Assembly: GCA_005503165.1 (NCBI GenBank)
Contig: SCNT01000008.1
Coordinates: 62,001 to 126,000 of the forward strand
Reading direction: 5' to 3'
Source: Sphingomonadaceae bacterium 3R27E2-A
GTDB lineage: Bacteria > Pseudomonadota > Alphaproteobacteria > Sphingomonadales > Sphingomonadaceae
DNA length: 64,000 nt
Shown piece after piece: positions 6,807 to 15,652 of this stretch (the first letter of the stretch is position 1; each line of letters opens with the position of its first letter). Both the position numbers and the translations under genes were made by a program. Under the pieces are notes generated by a model. It did not search any database, had not been told where the DNA came from, and saw nothing but the letters and a program-made list of their open reading frames with translations.

Positions 6807-8492
6807 ATGGCGTTGCAGCTTGCGGAAGCAAATGAGCCAGAGGTGGCTCTCTATACCTATGACCTCGACGGCGAGAGTTATCGGCACTGGGACGTCAAAA
6901 TTGAAGGGCGCATCGCCACGGTCGCGATGAATGTCGATCCGGATGCGGGCTTGGTTCCAGGCTACAAACTCAAACTCAACAGCTACGATCTTGGCGTCGA
7001 TATGGAACTGCACGACATTGTGCAGCGCATCCGCTTCGAGCAGCCGCAAGTGGGCTGTGTGGTGCTGACCAGCGCCAACGACCGCATTTTCTGTTCGGGC
7101 GCGAACATCTACATGCTGGGCACGTCTAGCCACGCTTGGAAGGTCAACTTCTGCAAATTCACAAACGAAACCCGCAACGGCTTCGAGGACTCATCCCAGA
7201 ACGGCAGTCTCAAATTTCTCGCGGCCGTAAACGGCACCTGCGCAGGCGGTGGCTATGAGGTGGCTTTGGCCTGTGACGAAATCCTGCTGGTCGATGATCG
7301 TTCGTCGGCGGTGTCGTTGCCCGAGGTGCCGCTGCTCGCGGTTCTTCCGGGTACCGGCGGCCTAACGCGGGTGGTCGACAAGCGCAAGGTCCGCCGTGAC
7401 CTCGCCGACGTGTTCTGTACCTCGGAGGAGGGCGTTCGCGGTCGTCGCGCCAAGGACTGGAATCTGGTTGACGATATTGCACCCAAGGGGCGTTGGACAG
7501 AGGCTGTTCGTGGCCGGGCCGATGCGCTCGCCGCGCAGACACCGCGTCCGCTCAGCGCAGAAGGCGTCAAGCTCACCCCGCTGGCACGTACGATTGACGA
7601 GGCTGGCTACCACTACCCCAACGTGGACGTGACATTCGACCGCGCGCGCGGTTTCGCGACGATCACCGTCAAAGCGCCGACCGATGCGCCGCCCGCCGAT
7701 GCCGATTCCATTCTGGCGCAGGGCACTGCATTCTGGCCGCTCGCCCTGGCCCGCGAGCTTGACGATGCCGTGCTCCTGTTGCGCACCAACGAGCCTGAGC
7801 TGGGTTTGTGGGTGCTCAAGACGCAGGGTGATGGCAGCAAGGTCGTCGGCTACGACGAAGCCCTGATCGCCAACCAGGATCACTGGTTCGTGCGCGAAGT
7901 GATCGGCATGTTGCGCCGTACACTTTCACGCCTCGATGTCTCCTCGCGCTCGCTTTACGCCGTAATCGAGCCAGGCTCGGCCTTCGCCGGAACGCTGGCC
8001 GAGCTCGCCTTTGCCGCCGACCGCGCTTACATGCGCGAACTGATCGCGGATCCCGACAAGGGGCCGCAGCTCCAGTTGAGCAAGGCTAATTTCGGCCTGT
8101 ATCCGATGTGCAATAACCTGTTCCGCCTGCAATCGCGGTTTCAGGGAATTCAAGGTCGCCTTTCCGAGGTAGAAGACCTGATCGGCAGCCCGGTCCCGTC
8201 CGGAGAGGCACACGATCTGGGCCTCGTTACATTCGCGCCGGACGATATTGATTGGGAGGACGAAGTCCGTCTCGCCATCGATGAGCGCGTAAAGCTCTCG
8301 CCCGACGCTTGCACAGGCATGGAAGCGAGCCTCCGATTTGCCGGGGGGGAAACTGTCTGGTCCAAGGTCTTCGGCCGCCTCTCAGCCTGGCAGAACTGGA
8401 TTTTCATCCGCCCCAATGCGGTCGGAGAGGGCGGTGCCCTCAAACTGTTCGGAACCGGCACCCGCGCCGAATTCGACAAGAAGCGCGTGTAA
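6807..8492 (+). CDS. boxC: BoxC, 2,3-epoxybenzoyl-CoA dihydrolase (cluster 1)
   Basis: A 561-residue member of the BoxC branch of the crotonase superfamily. BoxC opens the ring of 2,3-epoxybenzoyl-CoA with two waters, giving 3,4-dehydroadipyl-CoA semialdehyde and formate in the cytoplasm. The crotonase oxyanion-hole segments are FCSGANIYMLGTSSHAWKVN and GTCAGGGYEVALACDE, and a second crotonase-like half follows, which gives the long chain typical of BoxC. Its central 130 residues are nearly identical to BoxC2 at 35255. It heads the boxCB-ligase operon after an FNR-like dyad and a BoxR-like site; boxB begins 12 bases downstream. Confidence 0.95.
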   Translation: MALQLAEANEPEVALYTYDLDGESYRHWDVKIEGRIATVAMNVDPDAGLVPGYKLKLNSYDLGVDMELHDIVQRIRFEQPQVGCVVLTSANDRIFCSGANIYMLGTSSHAWKVNFCKFTNETRNGFEDSSQNGSLKFLAAVNGTCAGGGYEVALACDEILLVDDRSSAVSLPEVPLLAVLPGTGGLTRVVDKRKVRRDLADVFCTSEEGVRGRRAKDWNLVDDIAPKGRWTEAVRGRADALAAQTPRPLSAEGVKLTPLARTIDEAGYHYPNVDVTFDRARGFATITVKAPTDAPPADADSILAQGTAFWPLALARELDDAVLLLRTNEPELGLWVLKTQGDGSKVVGYDEALIANQDHWFVREVIGMLRRTLSRLDVSSRSLYAVIEPGSAFAGTLAELAFAADRAYMRELIADPDKGPQLQLSKANFGLYPMCNNLFRLQSRFQGIQGRLSEVEDLIGSPVPSGEAHDLGLVTFAPDDIDWEDEVRLAIDERVKLSPDACTGMEASLRFAGGETVWSKVFGRLSAWQNWIFIRPNAVGEGGALKLFGTGTRAEFDKKRV

Positions 8493-8504
8493 GGAGGCAG
8501 CACC

Positions 8505-9902
8505 ATGGCCATCGACTATCAAACCAAGATTCCGAACAACGTCGATCTTTCCAACGACCGCGCCCTTCAGCGCGCGCTCGAGCATTGGCAACCTGCGTTC
8601 ATCGACTGGTGGAAGGATCTGGGACCGACGACCTATCAGAGTCACGATGTCTACCTGCGCACCGCGACCTCGGTTGATGCCAAGGGCTGGGCGACCTTCG
8701 GTCATGTGAAGATGCCCGAATATCGCTGGGGTATTTTTCTGGCCGATCGGCAGGCGGATCGCACCATCGGCTTCGGAGATTACAAAGGCCAGCCGGTTTG
8801 GCAGCAGGTCCCAGGCGAATACCGCTCGATCCTGCGGCGTCTGATTGTCACGCAGGGCGATACCGAGCCAGCCTCGGTCGAACAGCAGCGGCTGCTCGCG
8901 CTGACCGCGCCTTCGCTTTACGACATGCGCAACCTGTTCCAGGTCAATGTCGAAGAAGGCCGTCACTTGTGGGCGATGGTCTATCTGCTCCACGCTTATT
9001 TCGGCCGTGACGGGCGCGAGGAAGCCGACGAAATGCTGTTCCGCCATTCGGGCGATGTCGATCATCCACGCATCCTTGGCACCTTTAACGAGCCGATCGA
9101 CGATTGGCTAAGCTTCTACATGTTCACCTATTTCACTGACCGCGACGGCAAGTACCAGCTTAAATCATTGGCTGAGTGCGGCTTCGATCCACTGGCGCGC
9201 ACCTGCAGCTTCATGCTGACCGAAGAAGCGCACCACATGTTCGTCGGTGAAACCGGCATCACCCGGGTAATCAAGCGCACGCTTGATGAAATGACCAAAC
9301 TTGGGAGCGACGATCCCGATGCGCTGCGCAAAGCCGGGGTGATCGATTTGCCCTTGCTGCAACGCTATATCAACTTCTGGTATTCCTCCGCGCTCGATCT
9401 GTTTGGTTCGGAAATCAGTTCCAATGCCGCGACCTATTTCGCCAATGGCCTCAAGGGACGGCCGGACGAGGGCGCTTACGAGGATCACCTCTGCGTCGAC
9501 ACCTTCGAGGCCGTCGATACCCCCGATGGCCTTCAGGATATTGCCACCCGCAATGCGATGAACCTGATCACCCGCAACGCCTATATCCGGGATTGCCAGA
9601 TCGGCCTGACCCGCTGGAACCGCCTGATTGCCAAAGCGGGCTTCGAATATGAACTCAAACTTCCGGCAGACAAATTCCACCGCACTGTGGGCGTCTGGGC
9701 CGGGCTCCAGTTCGACACCGATGGCAAGCCCTGCTCGCCCGAAGTTGTAGTTGCGGCGCTGCCAAGCGAAGCGGATCGTGGCTATGTCAAGTCGCTGATG
9801 GTCGGGGTGACCGAGATCGGCAAATGCGCCAACTGGACCAGCCCGCCGGATCGCGGGATCAACAGCATGGCGTTCGATTTCGACTATGTTCGGGCGGCCT
9901 GA
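8505..9902 (+). CDS. boxB: BoxB, benzoyl-CoA 2,3-epoxidase oxygenase component (cluster 1)
   Basis: A 465-residue BoxB, the diiron component that epoxidises benzoyl-CoA with O2 and two electrons. Iron ligands expected from the Azoarcus enzyme map to E121, E151 and H154 (NVEEGRH), D212, E241 and H244 (TEEAHHMF). A good Shine-Dalgarno (AAGGAGG) precedes the ATG. It is nearly the same length as, and highly similar to, BoxB2 at 36953. The normal partner BoxA, an iron-sulfur flavoprotein reductase, is not encoded in the window. The FAD reductase two genes downstream is the likely substitute. Confidence 0.95.
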   Translation: MAIDYQTKIPNNVDLSNDRALQRALEHWQPAFIDWWKDLGPTTYQSHDVYLRTATSVDAKGWATFGHVKMPEYRWGIFLADRQADRTIGFGDYKGQPVWQQVPGEYRSILRRLIVTQGDTEPASVEQQRLLALTAPSLYDMRNLFQVNVEEGRHLWAMVYLLHAYFGRDGREEADEMLFRHSGDVDHPRILGTFNEPIDDWLSFYMFTYFTDRDGKYQLKSLAECGFDPLARTCSFMLTEEAHHMFVGETGITRVIKRTLDEMTKLGSDDPDALRKAGVIDLPLLQRYINFWYSSALDLFGSEISSNAATYFANGLKGRPDEGAYEDHLCVDTFEAVDTPDGLQDIATRNAMNLITRNAYIRDCQIGLTRWNRLIAKAGFEYELKLPADKFHRTVGVWAGLQFDTDGKPCSPEVVVAALPSEADRGYVKSLMVGVTEIGKCANWTSPPDRGINSMAFDFDYVRAA

Positions 9903-9971
9903 GGCCGCGCATTTGCCAGATACTTTGGGCGCGGTCCGGAATAGCCGGACGCGCTGCGGGAGAGAACTGCG

Positions 9972-11531
9972 ATGGAGACAGTCAGGGCGCGCATGATTTC
10001 CGACCTGCCGGAGACGTTCAACGCGGCTGAGGATCTGCTTGGCCCGAACGTGGGCCGGCAGCCGGAAAAGGTCGCGATCATCGATTGTCATGGCAGTTGC
10101 ACTTACGGTGAACTGGGTGATCGGGTCGCGCGCATGGCAGGCGTTTTCGAAAGGCTCGGGGTTCGCCGCGACCAGCGCGTACTGCTCTGCCTGACCGACA
10201 CTCGCGATTTTCCGACGGTTTTTCTTGGCGCTATCCGCGCTGGGGTGATCCCGGTGCCGCTCAACACCTTGCTCACATCCGACGATTACGAATGGATCTT
10301 GCACAACAGCGGTGCGGTCGCGGTTTTCGTATCCGAAGAACTTGCCGACAAGTGGCAGGATATCGCCGCGAAAGAGCCGCATGTGCGGTTTGTATCGAGC
10401 GAAGGCTCCACCTGGCTCGAACTGGAATCCCTGCTGTCGAGTGCTGTCTCCGCAGTGGAGCCTGCGGAGACGCATCGAGACGACGTCGCCTTCTGGCTTT
10501 ACACGTCCGGCTCGACCGGGCGTCCAAAAGGCGCGATGCATTTGCATGGTTCGATGCGGCTGACAGCCAACCTCTACGGCATCGGCACGGTCGGCTACCG
10601 GCACGACGATATTGTACTGTCGATCGCCAAGCAGTTTTTCGCCTACGGCCTCGGTAATGCCCTGACTTTCCCCTACGCGGCGGGTGCCACGGTCCTGCTG
10701 TTCAATGGTCGGGCGACACCGGATGCGATCAGCGAACTGGTGGTGAAACACCGGGTTTCCGTGCTGGGCGCGGTGCCGACTTTCCTCGCCGGTTGGCTGG
10801 CGCACCCTTCATGCCCGACGCGCGAGCAGGTACCCGCTCTGCGCATGGCGACTTCCGCTGGCGAGGCGCTACCTGCCGCTGTCGGTCGTGCGTTTCATGA
10901 TCGCTTCGGTGCCGACGTGCTTGATGGGCTTGGCTCCACGGAGATGTTGCACATCTTCGTATCGCAGCGGCCGGGGGAAGTTCGCTATGGTTGCACCGGA
11001 CGCGTGATTGACGGTTACGCCGTGCGGCTTGTGGGTGACAACTGCGCTGAGGTTCCAATTGGCGAGATTGGCAATCTGCAGGTTTGCGGGCCGACAACGG
11101 CGATCGCCTATTGGCGCAATCGCGCAAAATCGGTCGGAGCCTTCTGCGGCGAATGGACGGTTACAGGCGATAAATATGTCATGGATGAAGGTGGCTGGCT
11201 GACATACGCCGGGCGCGCCGATGACATGCTCAAGGTTGGCGGAATCTACGTTTCGCCGATAGAAGTAGAGGACGCCCTGTCCAGTCATCCCGAAGTGCTA
11301 GAAGCGGCGGTGGTGGGGGCAGAGGATAGCGATGCCCTTGTCAAACCGCATGCCTATGTCGTCGTTCACAATGATGTCGATGCCTGTGCTGAACTTGAGG
11401 CGCGACTCAAGGCGCATGTGAAGGAGCATCTCGCACCTTACAAATATCCGCGCTGGATCACCTTTGTCACCGAGTTGCCAAAGACGGCAACCGGCAAGAT
11501 CCAGCGGTTCCGTTTGCGAGATGAAGCATGA
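9972..11531 (+). CDS. bclA: Benzoate-CoA ligase (cluster 1)
   Basis: A 519-residue AMP-forming acyl-CoA synthetase that activates benzoate with ATP and CoA, the entry step of the pathway. Motifs are the P-loop [18 protein letters not shown], the adenylate site GSTEMLHIF, the hinge [16 protein letters not shown] and the C-terminal catalytic lysine in TATGKIQRF. The [10 protein letters not shown] and GSTEMLH forms are those of the benzoate/4-hydroxybenzoate ligase group. The stop overlaps the start of the reductase gene by 4 bases, so the genes are translationally coupled. A close relative lies at 38407. A preference for a substituted benzoate cannot be ruled out. Confidence 0.9.
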   Translation: METVRARMISDLPETFNAAEDLLGPNVGRQPEKVAIIDCHGSCTYGELGDRVARMAGVFERLGVRRDQRVLLCLTDTRDFPTVFLGAIRAGVIPVPLNTLLTSDDYEWILHNSGAVAVFVSEELADKWQDIAAKEPHVRFVSSEGSTWLELESLLSSAVSAVEPAETHRDDVAFWLYTSGSTGRPKGAMHLHGSMRLTANLYGIGTVGYRHDDIVLSIAKQFFAYGLGNALTFPYAAGATVLLFNGRATPDAISELVVKHRVSVLGAVPTFLAGWLAHPSCPTREQVPALRMATSAGEALPAAVGRAFHDRFGADVLDGLGSTEMLHIFVSQRPGEVRYGCTGRVIDGYAVRLVGDNCAEVPIGEIGNLQVCGPTTAIAYWRNRAKSVGAFCGEWTVTGDKYVMDEGGWLTYAGRADDMLKVGGIYVSPIEVEDALSSHPEVLEAAVVGAEDSDALVKPHAYVVVHNDVDACAELEARLKAHVKEHLAPYKYPRWITFVTELPKTATGKIQRFRLRDEA

Positions 11532-12781
11532 GCAACGATCTTTCCTTCGATGTCGTGATTGTCGGCGGTGGCCACGGCGGCGCGCAAGCAGCCATTGCGC
11601 TGCGCAGTGCAGGATTTTCGGGCTCTGTCGCCATTGTCGGTCGCGAAAACGAACTGCCTTATGAGCGGCCGCCGCTTTCGAAAGAATACCTCGCGCAGGA
11701 AAAGACTTTCGACCGGATTGCCATCCGGCCCGCAGAATACTGGCAGGAAAAGCGGGTTGAAATGTTGCTTGGCCGCACTGTACTCTCGGTCGAGCCGGAC
11801 GCACATGTCGTGGCTTGCCATGACGGCTCGCGAATTGGTTACGGCAAACTGATCTGGGCCACCGGCGGCGATCCGCGCGCGCTGCCGGTGCCGGGTGCCG
11901 ACCTCGCCGGCGTTCACAGCGTGCGCGACCGGGAAGATGTCGACGCTATCATGGCTGAACTGCCCAATGTCGCGCAAGTCGTGGTGATCGGTGGCGGTTA
12001 TATCGGGCTTGAGGCCGCAGCGGTGCTGACCAAGCTTGGCAAGCAGGTGACGCTGCTTGAGGCTTTACCGCGCGTACTGGCGCGGGTTGCGGGCGAGGCG
12101 CTTTCCGACTTCTATGAGGCCGACCACCGCACGCATGGCGTCGATCTTCGGGTCAATCAACAGGTCGCGGTGATCGAAGGCGAGAATGCCGTTTGCGGCG
12201 TGCGTCTTGGCGATGGAGCGGTTCTGCCCGCGCAGATGGTTATTGTTGGCATCGGCATTATCCCGTGTGTCGAACCGTTGGTCACAGCCGGCGCGCAAGG
12301 GGGTAACGGGGTGCTGGTTGATGGCCAGTGCCGCACGTCGCTCGCCGATGTATTCGCCATTGGAGACTGCGCCGCCCATGCCAACCGCTTTGCCAGGGAT
12401 GCGGTTATCCGCCTCGAATCCGTACAGAATGCCAATGACATGGCCACCGTGGTGGCAAAGACGATCTGCGGCGAGGAAGTGACCTATGCAGCGACGCCGT
12501 GGTTCTGGTCCAATCAGTATGATCTCAAACTTCAGACCGTTGGCATTTCGGGAGGATACGATCGGACCGTGCTGCGCGGTGATCCTGAAACCCGCAAGTT
12601 CTCGGTCGTCTATCTGGACGATCAGGGCAAGGTCATCGCGATTGATTGCATCAACAATGCGCGTGACTATTCGCACGGGCGCAGACTTGTCGAATTGGGA
12701 ATCGTTGCCGATCCGGCTGAACTTGCCAATTCCGAGCGGCAACTGAAGGAATGGATACCCGTTCCCGCCCAGACCACCTGA
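11528..12781 (+). CDS. FAD-dependent ferredoxin-type reductase (cluster 1)
   Basis: A 417-residue pyridine nucleotide-disulfide oxidoreductase of the putidaredoxin/rubredoxin reductase group. It has an FAD-binding GGGHGG near residue 13, an NAD-binding [13 protein letters not shown] near 155 and a second FAD motif [11 protein letters not shown]. No redox-active CxxxxC pair is visible. Enzymes of this group pass electrons from NADH to a small ferredoxin, but no ferredoxin gene lies nearby. In the box setting it probably replaces BoxA as the electron source for BoxB, directly or through the flavodoxin at 5323. A homologue occupies an equivalent place in cluster 2 (40717). Confidence 0.85.
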   Translation: MSNDLSFDVVIVGGGHGGAQAAIALRSAGFSGSVAIVGRENELPYERPPLSKEYLAQEKTFDRIAIRPAEYWQEKRVEMLLGRTVLSVEPDAHVVACHDGSRIGYGKLIWATGGDPRALPVPGADLAGVHSVRDREDVDAIMAELPNVAQVVVIGGGYIGLEAAAVLTKLGKQVTLLEALPRVLARVAGEALSDFYEADHRTHGVDLRVNQQVAVIEGENAVCGVRLGDGAVLPAQMVIVGIGIIPCVEPLVTAGAQGGNGVLVDGQCRTSLADVFAIGDCAAHANRFARDAVIRLESVQNANDMATVVAKTICGEEVTYAATPWFWSNQYDLKLQTVGISGGYDRTVLRGDPETRKFSVVYLDDQGKVIAIDCINNARDYSHGRRLVELGIVADPAELANSERQLKEWIPVPAQTT

Positions 12782-12800
12782 TCGACCGGAGAACCTGAAA

Positions 12801-13283
12801 ATGAGCGAACGCCCGCAAACGCCAGTGGAATTCGTAGTGCATATTGCACAAGTCAGCGCAGTGATTGGTGAAGCCACGCTCGGCAATGAACTGGAGGACC
12901 GCCTCAACCGGGATTTCCCGGCAGATGGGGACTGGTTCGCAAACGCCGCTGTTCTATGCTTACGCGGGTGCGAGGAAGGCTGGCTATGCGGACGCGAGGC
13001 GGGCGGCATCAAATTCGGACGGGCGATCCAGTCTGGTGATGCAACCCACGGCATGTCGGTCGATGTGGTCGAGATGAGCGACGTCGTCGGACCGCATCAC
13101 AGCCATCCCAAGGGCGAAATTGATCTGGTCATGCCACTGGACGGCACGGCACAGTTTGACGGACGCGGGGCAGGCTGGAAAGTCTATCCGGCAGGGTCGG
13201 CGCATAATCCCACTGTTGCCAGCGGCAAGGCACTGGTCCTCTATCTGTTGCCCGACGGTGCCATAGAATTTACCCGTGGCTGA
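12801..13283 (+). CDS. DUF4863-family protein (cluster 1)
   Basis: A 160-residue protein that appears in both box clusters after the reductase. It starts MSERPQTPVEFV and holds the conserved segments FPADGDWF, EGWLCGREAGGIKFGR and VVGPHHSHPKGEIDLVMP, where the His-rich stretch and Glu could bind a metal in a cupin-like fold. The family includes proteins linked to 4-hydroxylaminobenzoate lyase, from memory. Its role in benzoyl-CoA breakdown is not known to me. Conservation with the copy at 41983 argues for a real pathway function, for instance removing a toxic side product. It overlaps the next gene by 8 bases. Confidence 0.75.
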   Translation: MSERPQTPVEFVVHIAQVSAVIGEATLGNELEDRLNRDFPADGDWFANAAVLCLRGCEEGWLCGREAGGIKFGRAIQSGDATHGMSVDVVEMSDVVGPHHSHPKGEIDLVMPLDGTAQFDGRGAGWKVYPAGSAHNPTVASGKALVLYLLPDGAIEFTRG

Positions 13284-14082
13284 AATAGACATGGATGTGG
13301 CCAAGGAAGCAAGCCAACGCGTCAGGCTTGACATAGCCGATGGTGTGGCCTCGCTCACGCTTGTCCGTGAGGCCCGCATGAATGCCTTTGACGAGGCGAT
13401 GCACGTTGGCCTGCGCACGGCAATCGCCAAGGTCGCAGACGACAAATCGGTTCGGGTGATGATCGTGACCGGCAGCGGCCGCGCCTTCAGTGCGGGGCAG
13501 GACCTTGGTGAGCGCGCTGCGACATTTATGAAGGGCGATCTGCCCGATCTTCGCGATTCACTGGACCGGAATTACAACCCGTTGATCCGCGCTCTTGCGG
13601 AGCTGCCGATACCGGTGATCGCGGCGGTAAATGGCATTGCCTTTGGAGCGGGGGCAGGGCTGGCGATTGCCTGCGATGTGATCCTCGCAGCCGCCACTGC
13701 CCGCTTCCAGTTCGGCTTCATCAATGTCGGCCTTGGTCCCGACAGCGGGGCTAGCTGGTTTCTGCCGCGCCTTGTCGGCCAGGCCCGCGCGCTTGACCTC
13801 GCACTCACCGGCCGGCCGGTTGCAGCGGATGAGGCTCTGGCGATCGGGCTCGTCAGCCGGGTCATTGTGGATGAGGCATTGCTGGACACGGCCCGGTCTA
13901 TCGCAGGTGAACTCGCGGCTCGTTCGCCCGACGCCATTACCGCGATCAAACGGCTGATGCGTGCGGGCCTGCTCGGCTCGCTGGGCGCAACGCTCGATGC
14001 CGAACGTGATGCGCAGGCAGCACTGGGCCATACCGAACAATATCGCGAAGCAGTCCTCCGCTTCTCACAGCCAAGAAAATAG
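13276..14082 (+). CDS. PaaG-like enoyl-CoA isomerase/hydratase (cluster 1)
   Basis: A 268-residue crotonase starting at GTG 13276 (an ATG at 13291 is an alternative). Motifs are RAFSAGQDLGER, GIAFGAGAGLAIACD and LGPDSGASWFLPRLVG. The Asp in LGPDSG is in the position of the catalytic Asp of PaaG, which moves double bonds in dehydroadipyl-CoA. Here it probably converts 3,4-dehydroadipyl-CoA from BoxD into the 2,3 isomer for hydration. It sits between DUF4863 and boxD in one operon. The cluster 2 copy is at 51695. Confidence 0.85.
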   Translation: MAEIDMDVAKEASQRVRLDIADGVASLTLVREARMNAFDEAMHVGLRTAIAKVADDKSVRVMIVTGSGRAFSAGQDLGERAATFMKGDLPDLRDSLDRNYNPLIRALAELPIPVIAAVNGIAFGAGAGLAIACDVILAAATARFQFGFINVGLGPDSGASWFLPRLVGQARALDLALTGRPVAADEALAIGLVSRVIVDEALLDTARSIAGELAARSPDAITAIKRLMRAGLLGSLGATLDAERDAQAALGHTEQYREAVLRFSQPRK

Positions 14083-14104
14083 CCCAATTCAAGGACACCA
14101 CTAA

Positions 14105-15649
14105 ATGACCAATGTGATCGCACTCAGCAGCTATTCCGCGGATCGCTGGTTGCCATCGGGAGCTGGCGCCGATCTGATTTCAGCTATTGACGGCTCGGTC
14201 GTGGCGCGGATGCCAGGCAACGCCGAAGTCGGCGAGATGCTGGATCACGCGCGCAAGGTCGGCGGTCCGGCGCTGCGGGCGATGACCTTTCAGCAGCGTG
14301 GCAAGATGCTGCGCGCGCTTGCTGATGCCCTGGGCGCACGCAAGGAAGAACTTTACGCACTGTCTTCGCTCACCGGCGCAACGCGCAGCGACAGTGCCTT
14401 CGACATCGAGGGCGGTATTGGAGCGCTCTTCGTCTATTCGGCGAAAGCCAAGGCCATGCCCGATGCGCGGGTCATGCTTGATGGCGGGCGCGAGACGATC
14501 AGCAAGGGTGACTTTTTGGGGCAGCACATCCTTGCGCCGATGACTGGCGTCGCGGTCCACATCAATGCCTATAATTTCCCAGTATGGGGCATGCTGGAAA
14601 AGCTGGCGCCAACTCTGCTGGCTGGAATGCCAGCGATCGTGAAGCCCGGCACGGTCGGGGCCTATTTGACTGAGGCTGCTTTCCGGATCATTGTTGAAAG
14701 CGGTGCCTTGCCGCCAGGAGCCGTGCAACTGCTGCTGGGCAGCACTGGTGATCTGCTCGACCAGCTTGATGGTCAGGACAGTGTTGCCTTTACCGGATCG
14801 GCCGAAACGGCGGGGCGCCTGAAGGCCGGAGCGAATATCGTGCGCAATACCGTGCGCTTCGCCGCCGAGCAGGACAGCCTCAACGCATCGATCCTCGGGC
14901 AGGACGCCACGCCGGATGCGCCGGAATTCGATCTGTTCGTCAAGGAAGTAGTGCGCGAGATGACCCAGAAGGCCGGGCAGAAATGCACAGCCATCCGCCG
15001 CATCCTCGTGCCCGTTTCGCAGATTGATGCGGTGCAGGATGCCCTGGTTGCGCGGCTTGGCAAGATGACGGCTGGAGATCCGCGTGCGGAAACAACTCGG
15101 CTCGGCGCGCTTGCCGGAACCGGCCAGCGCGATGATGTTATTGCCAACCTCGCCGCGCTTCGCGCCGAAGCCGAACTCGTGACCGGTGGAACAATCCCCG
15201 ATCTGGACGGCGAGCTGGAGAACGGCGCGTTTTTCAATGCAACGCTGCTGCGGTGTGATCGCCCGTCTGAAGCCGAGGCCGTTCATGCTGTCGAGGCGTT
15301 CGGTCCGGTTTCGACGATCATGCCTTATGGCGATGCCGATGAGGCTATCGCTTTGGCCAACGCCGGCAAGGGCTCACTTGCGCTGTCGATTTTCAGCCAC
15401 GACACATCCGCGATAGCGGGGCTTGTGGGCGGAATTTCAACCTTTCACGGCCGGATCATGATTGTCGGCCGTGACAATGCCGAGTTTTCGAGCGGGCACG
15501 GCGCGGCCTTGCCGCACTTGCAGCACGGTGGGCCGGGCCGGGCCGGAGGCGGTGCAGAGCTTGGCGGAACGATCGGGATGATGCCCTACCTTCAGCGTAG
15601 CGCCATTCAGGCCAGCGCTGCTGTGCTCGAAGCCATCGCAAGTCTTTGA
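14105..15649 (+). CDS. boxD: BoxD, 3,4-dehydroadipyl-CoA semialdehyde dehydrogenase (cluster 1)
   Basis: A 514-residue aldehyde dehydrogenase of the BoxD/PaaZ-N group, which oxidises 3,4-dehydroadipyl-CoA semialdehyde to the acid with NADP. The fold is marked by INAYNFPVWGMLEKLAPTLL, the cofactor-loop FTGSAETAGRLK, the catalytic Glu region AAEQDSLNAS and the catalytic Cys in QKAGQKCTAIRR. PaaZ proteins carry an extra C-terminal hotdog/hydratase domain, but this chain stops after the dehydrogenase, as in BoxD. The paralogue at 52500 has the same length. It ends 3 bases before the fusion enzyme starts. Confidence 0.92.
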   Translation: MTNVIALSSYSADRWLPSGAGADLISAIDGSVVARMPGNAEVGEMLDHARKVGGPALRAMTFQQRGKMLRALADALGARKEELYALSSLTGATRSDSAFDIEGGIGALFVYSAKAKAMPDARVMLDGGRETISKGDFLGQHILAPMTGVAVHINAYNFPVWGMLEKLAPTLLAGMPAIVKPGTVGAYLTEAAFRIIVESGALPPGAVQLLLGSTGDLLDQLDGQDSVAFTGSAETAGRLKAGANIVRNTVRFAAEQDSLNASILGQDATPDAPEFDLFVKEVVREMTQKAGQKCTAIRRILVPVSQIDAVQDALVARLGKMTAGDPRAETTRLGALAGTGQRDDVIANLAALRAEAELVTGGTIPDLDGELENGAFFNATLLRCDRPSEAEAVHAVEAFGPVSTIMPYGDADEAIALANAGKGSLALSIFSHDTSAIAGLVGGISTFHGRIMIVGRDNAEFSSGHGAALPHLQHGGPGRAGGGAELGGTIGMMPYLQRSAIQASAAVLEAIASL

Positions 15650-15652
15650 TTG

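Noticed and set aside
9165..10805. 546-codon open frame on the minus strand
   Set aside because: It lies opposite boxB1 and the ligase, which have clear family motifs. It has no recognisable motif and reflects GC-rich codon use in the antisense frame.
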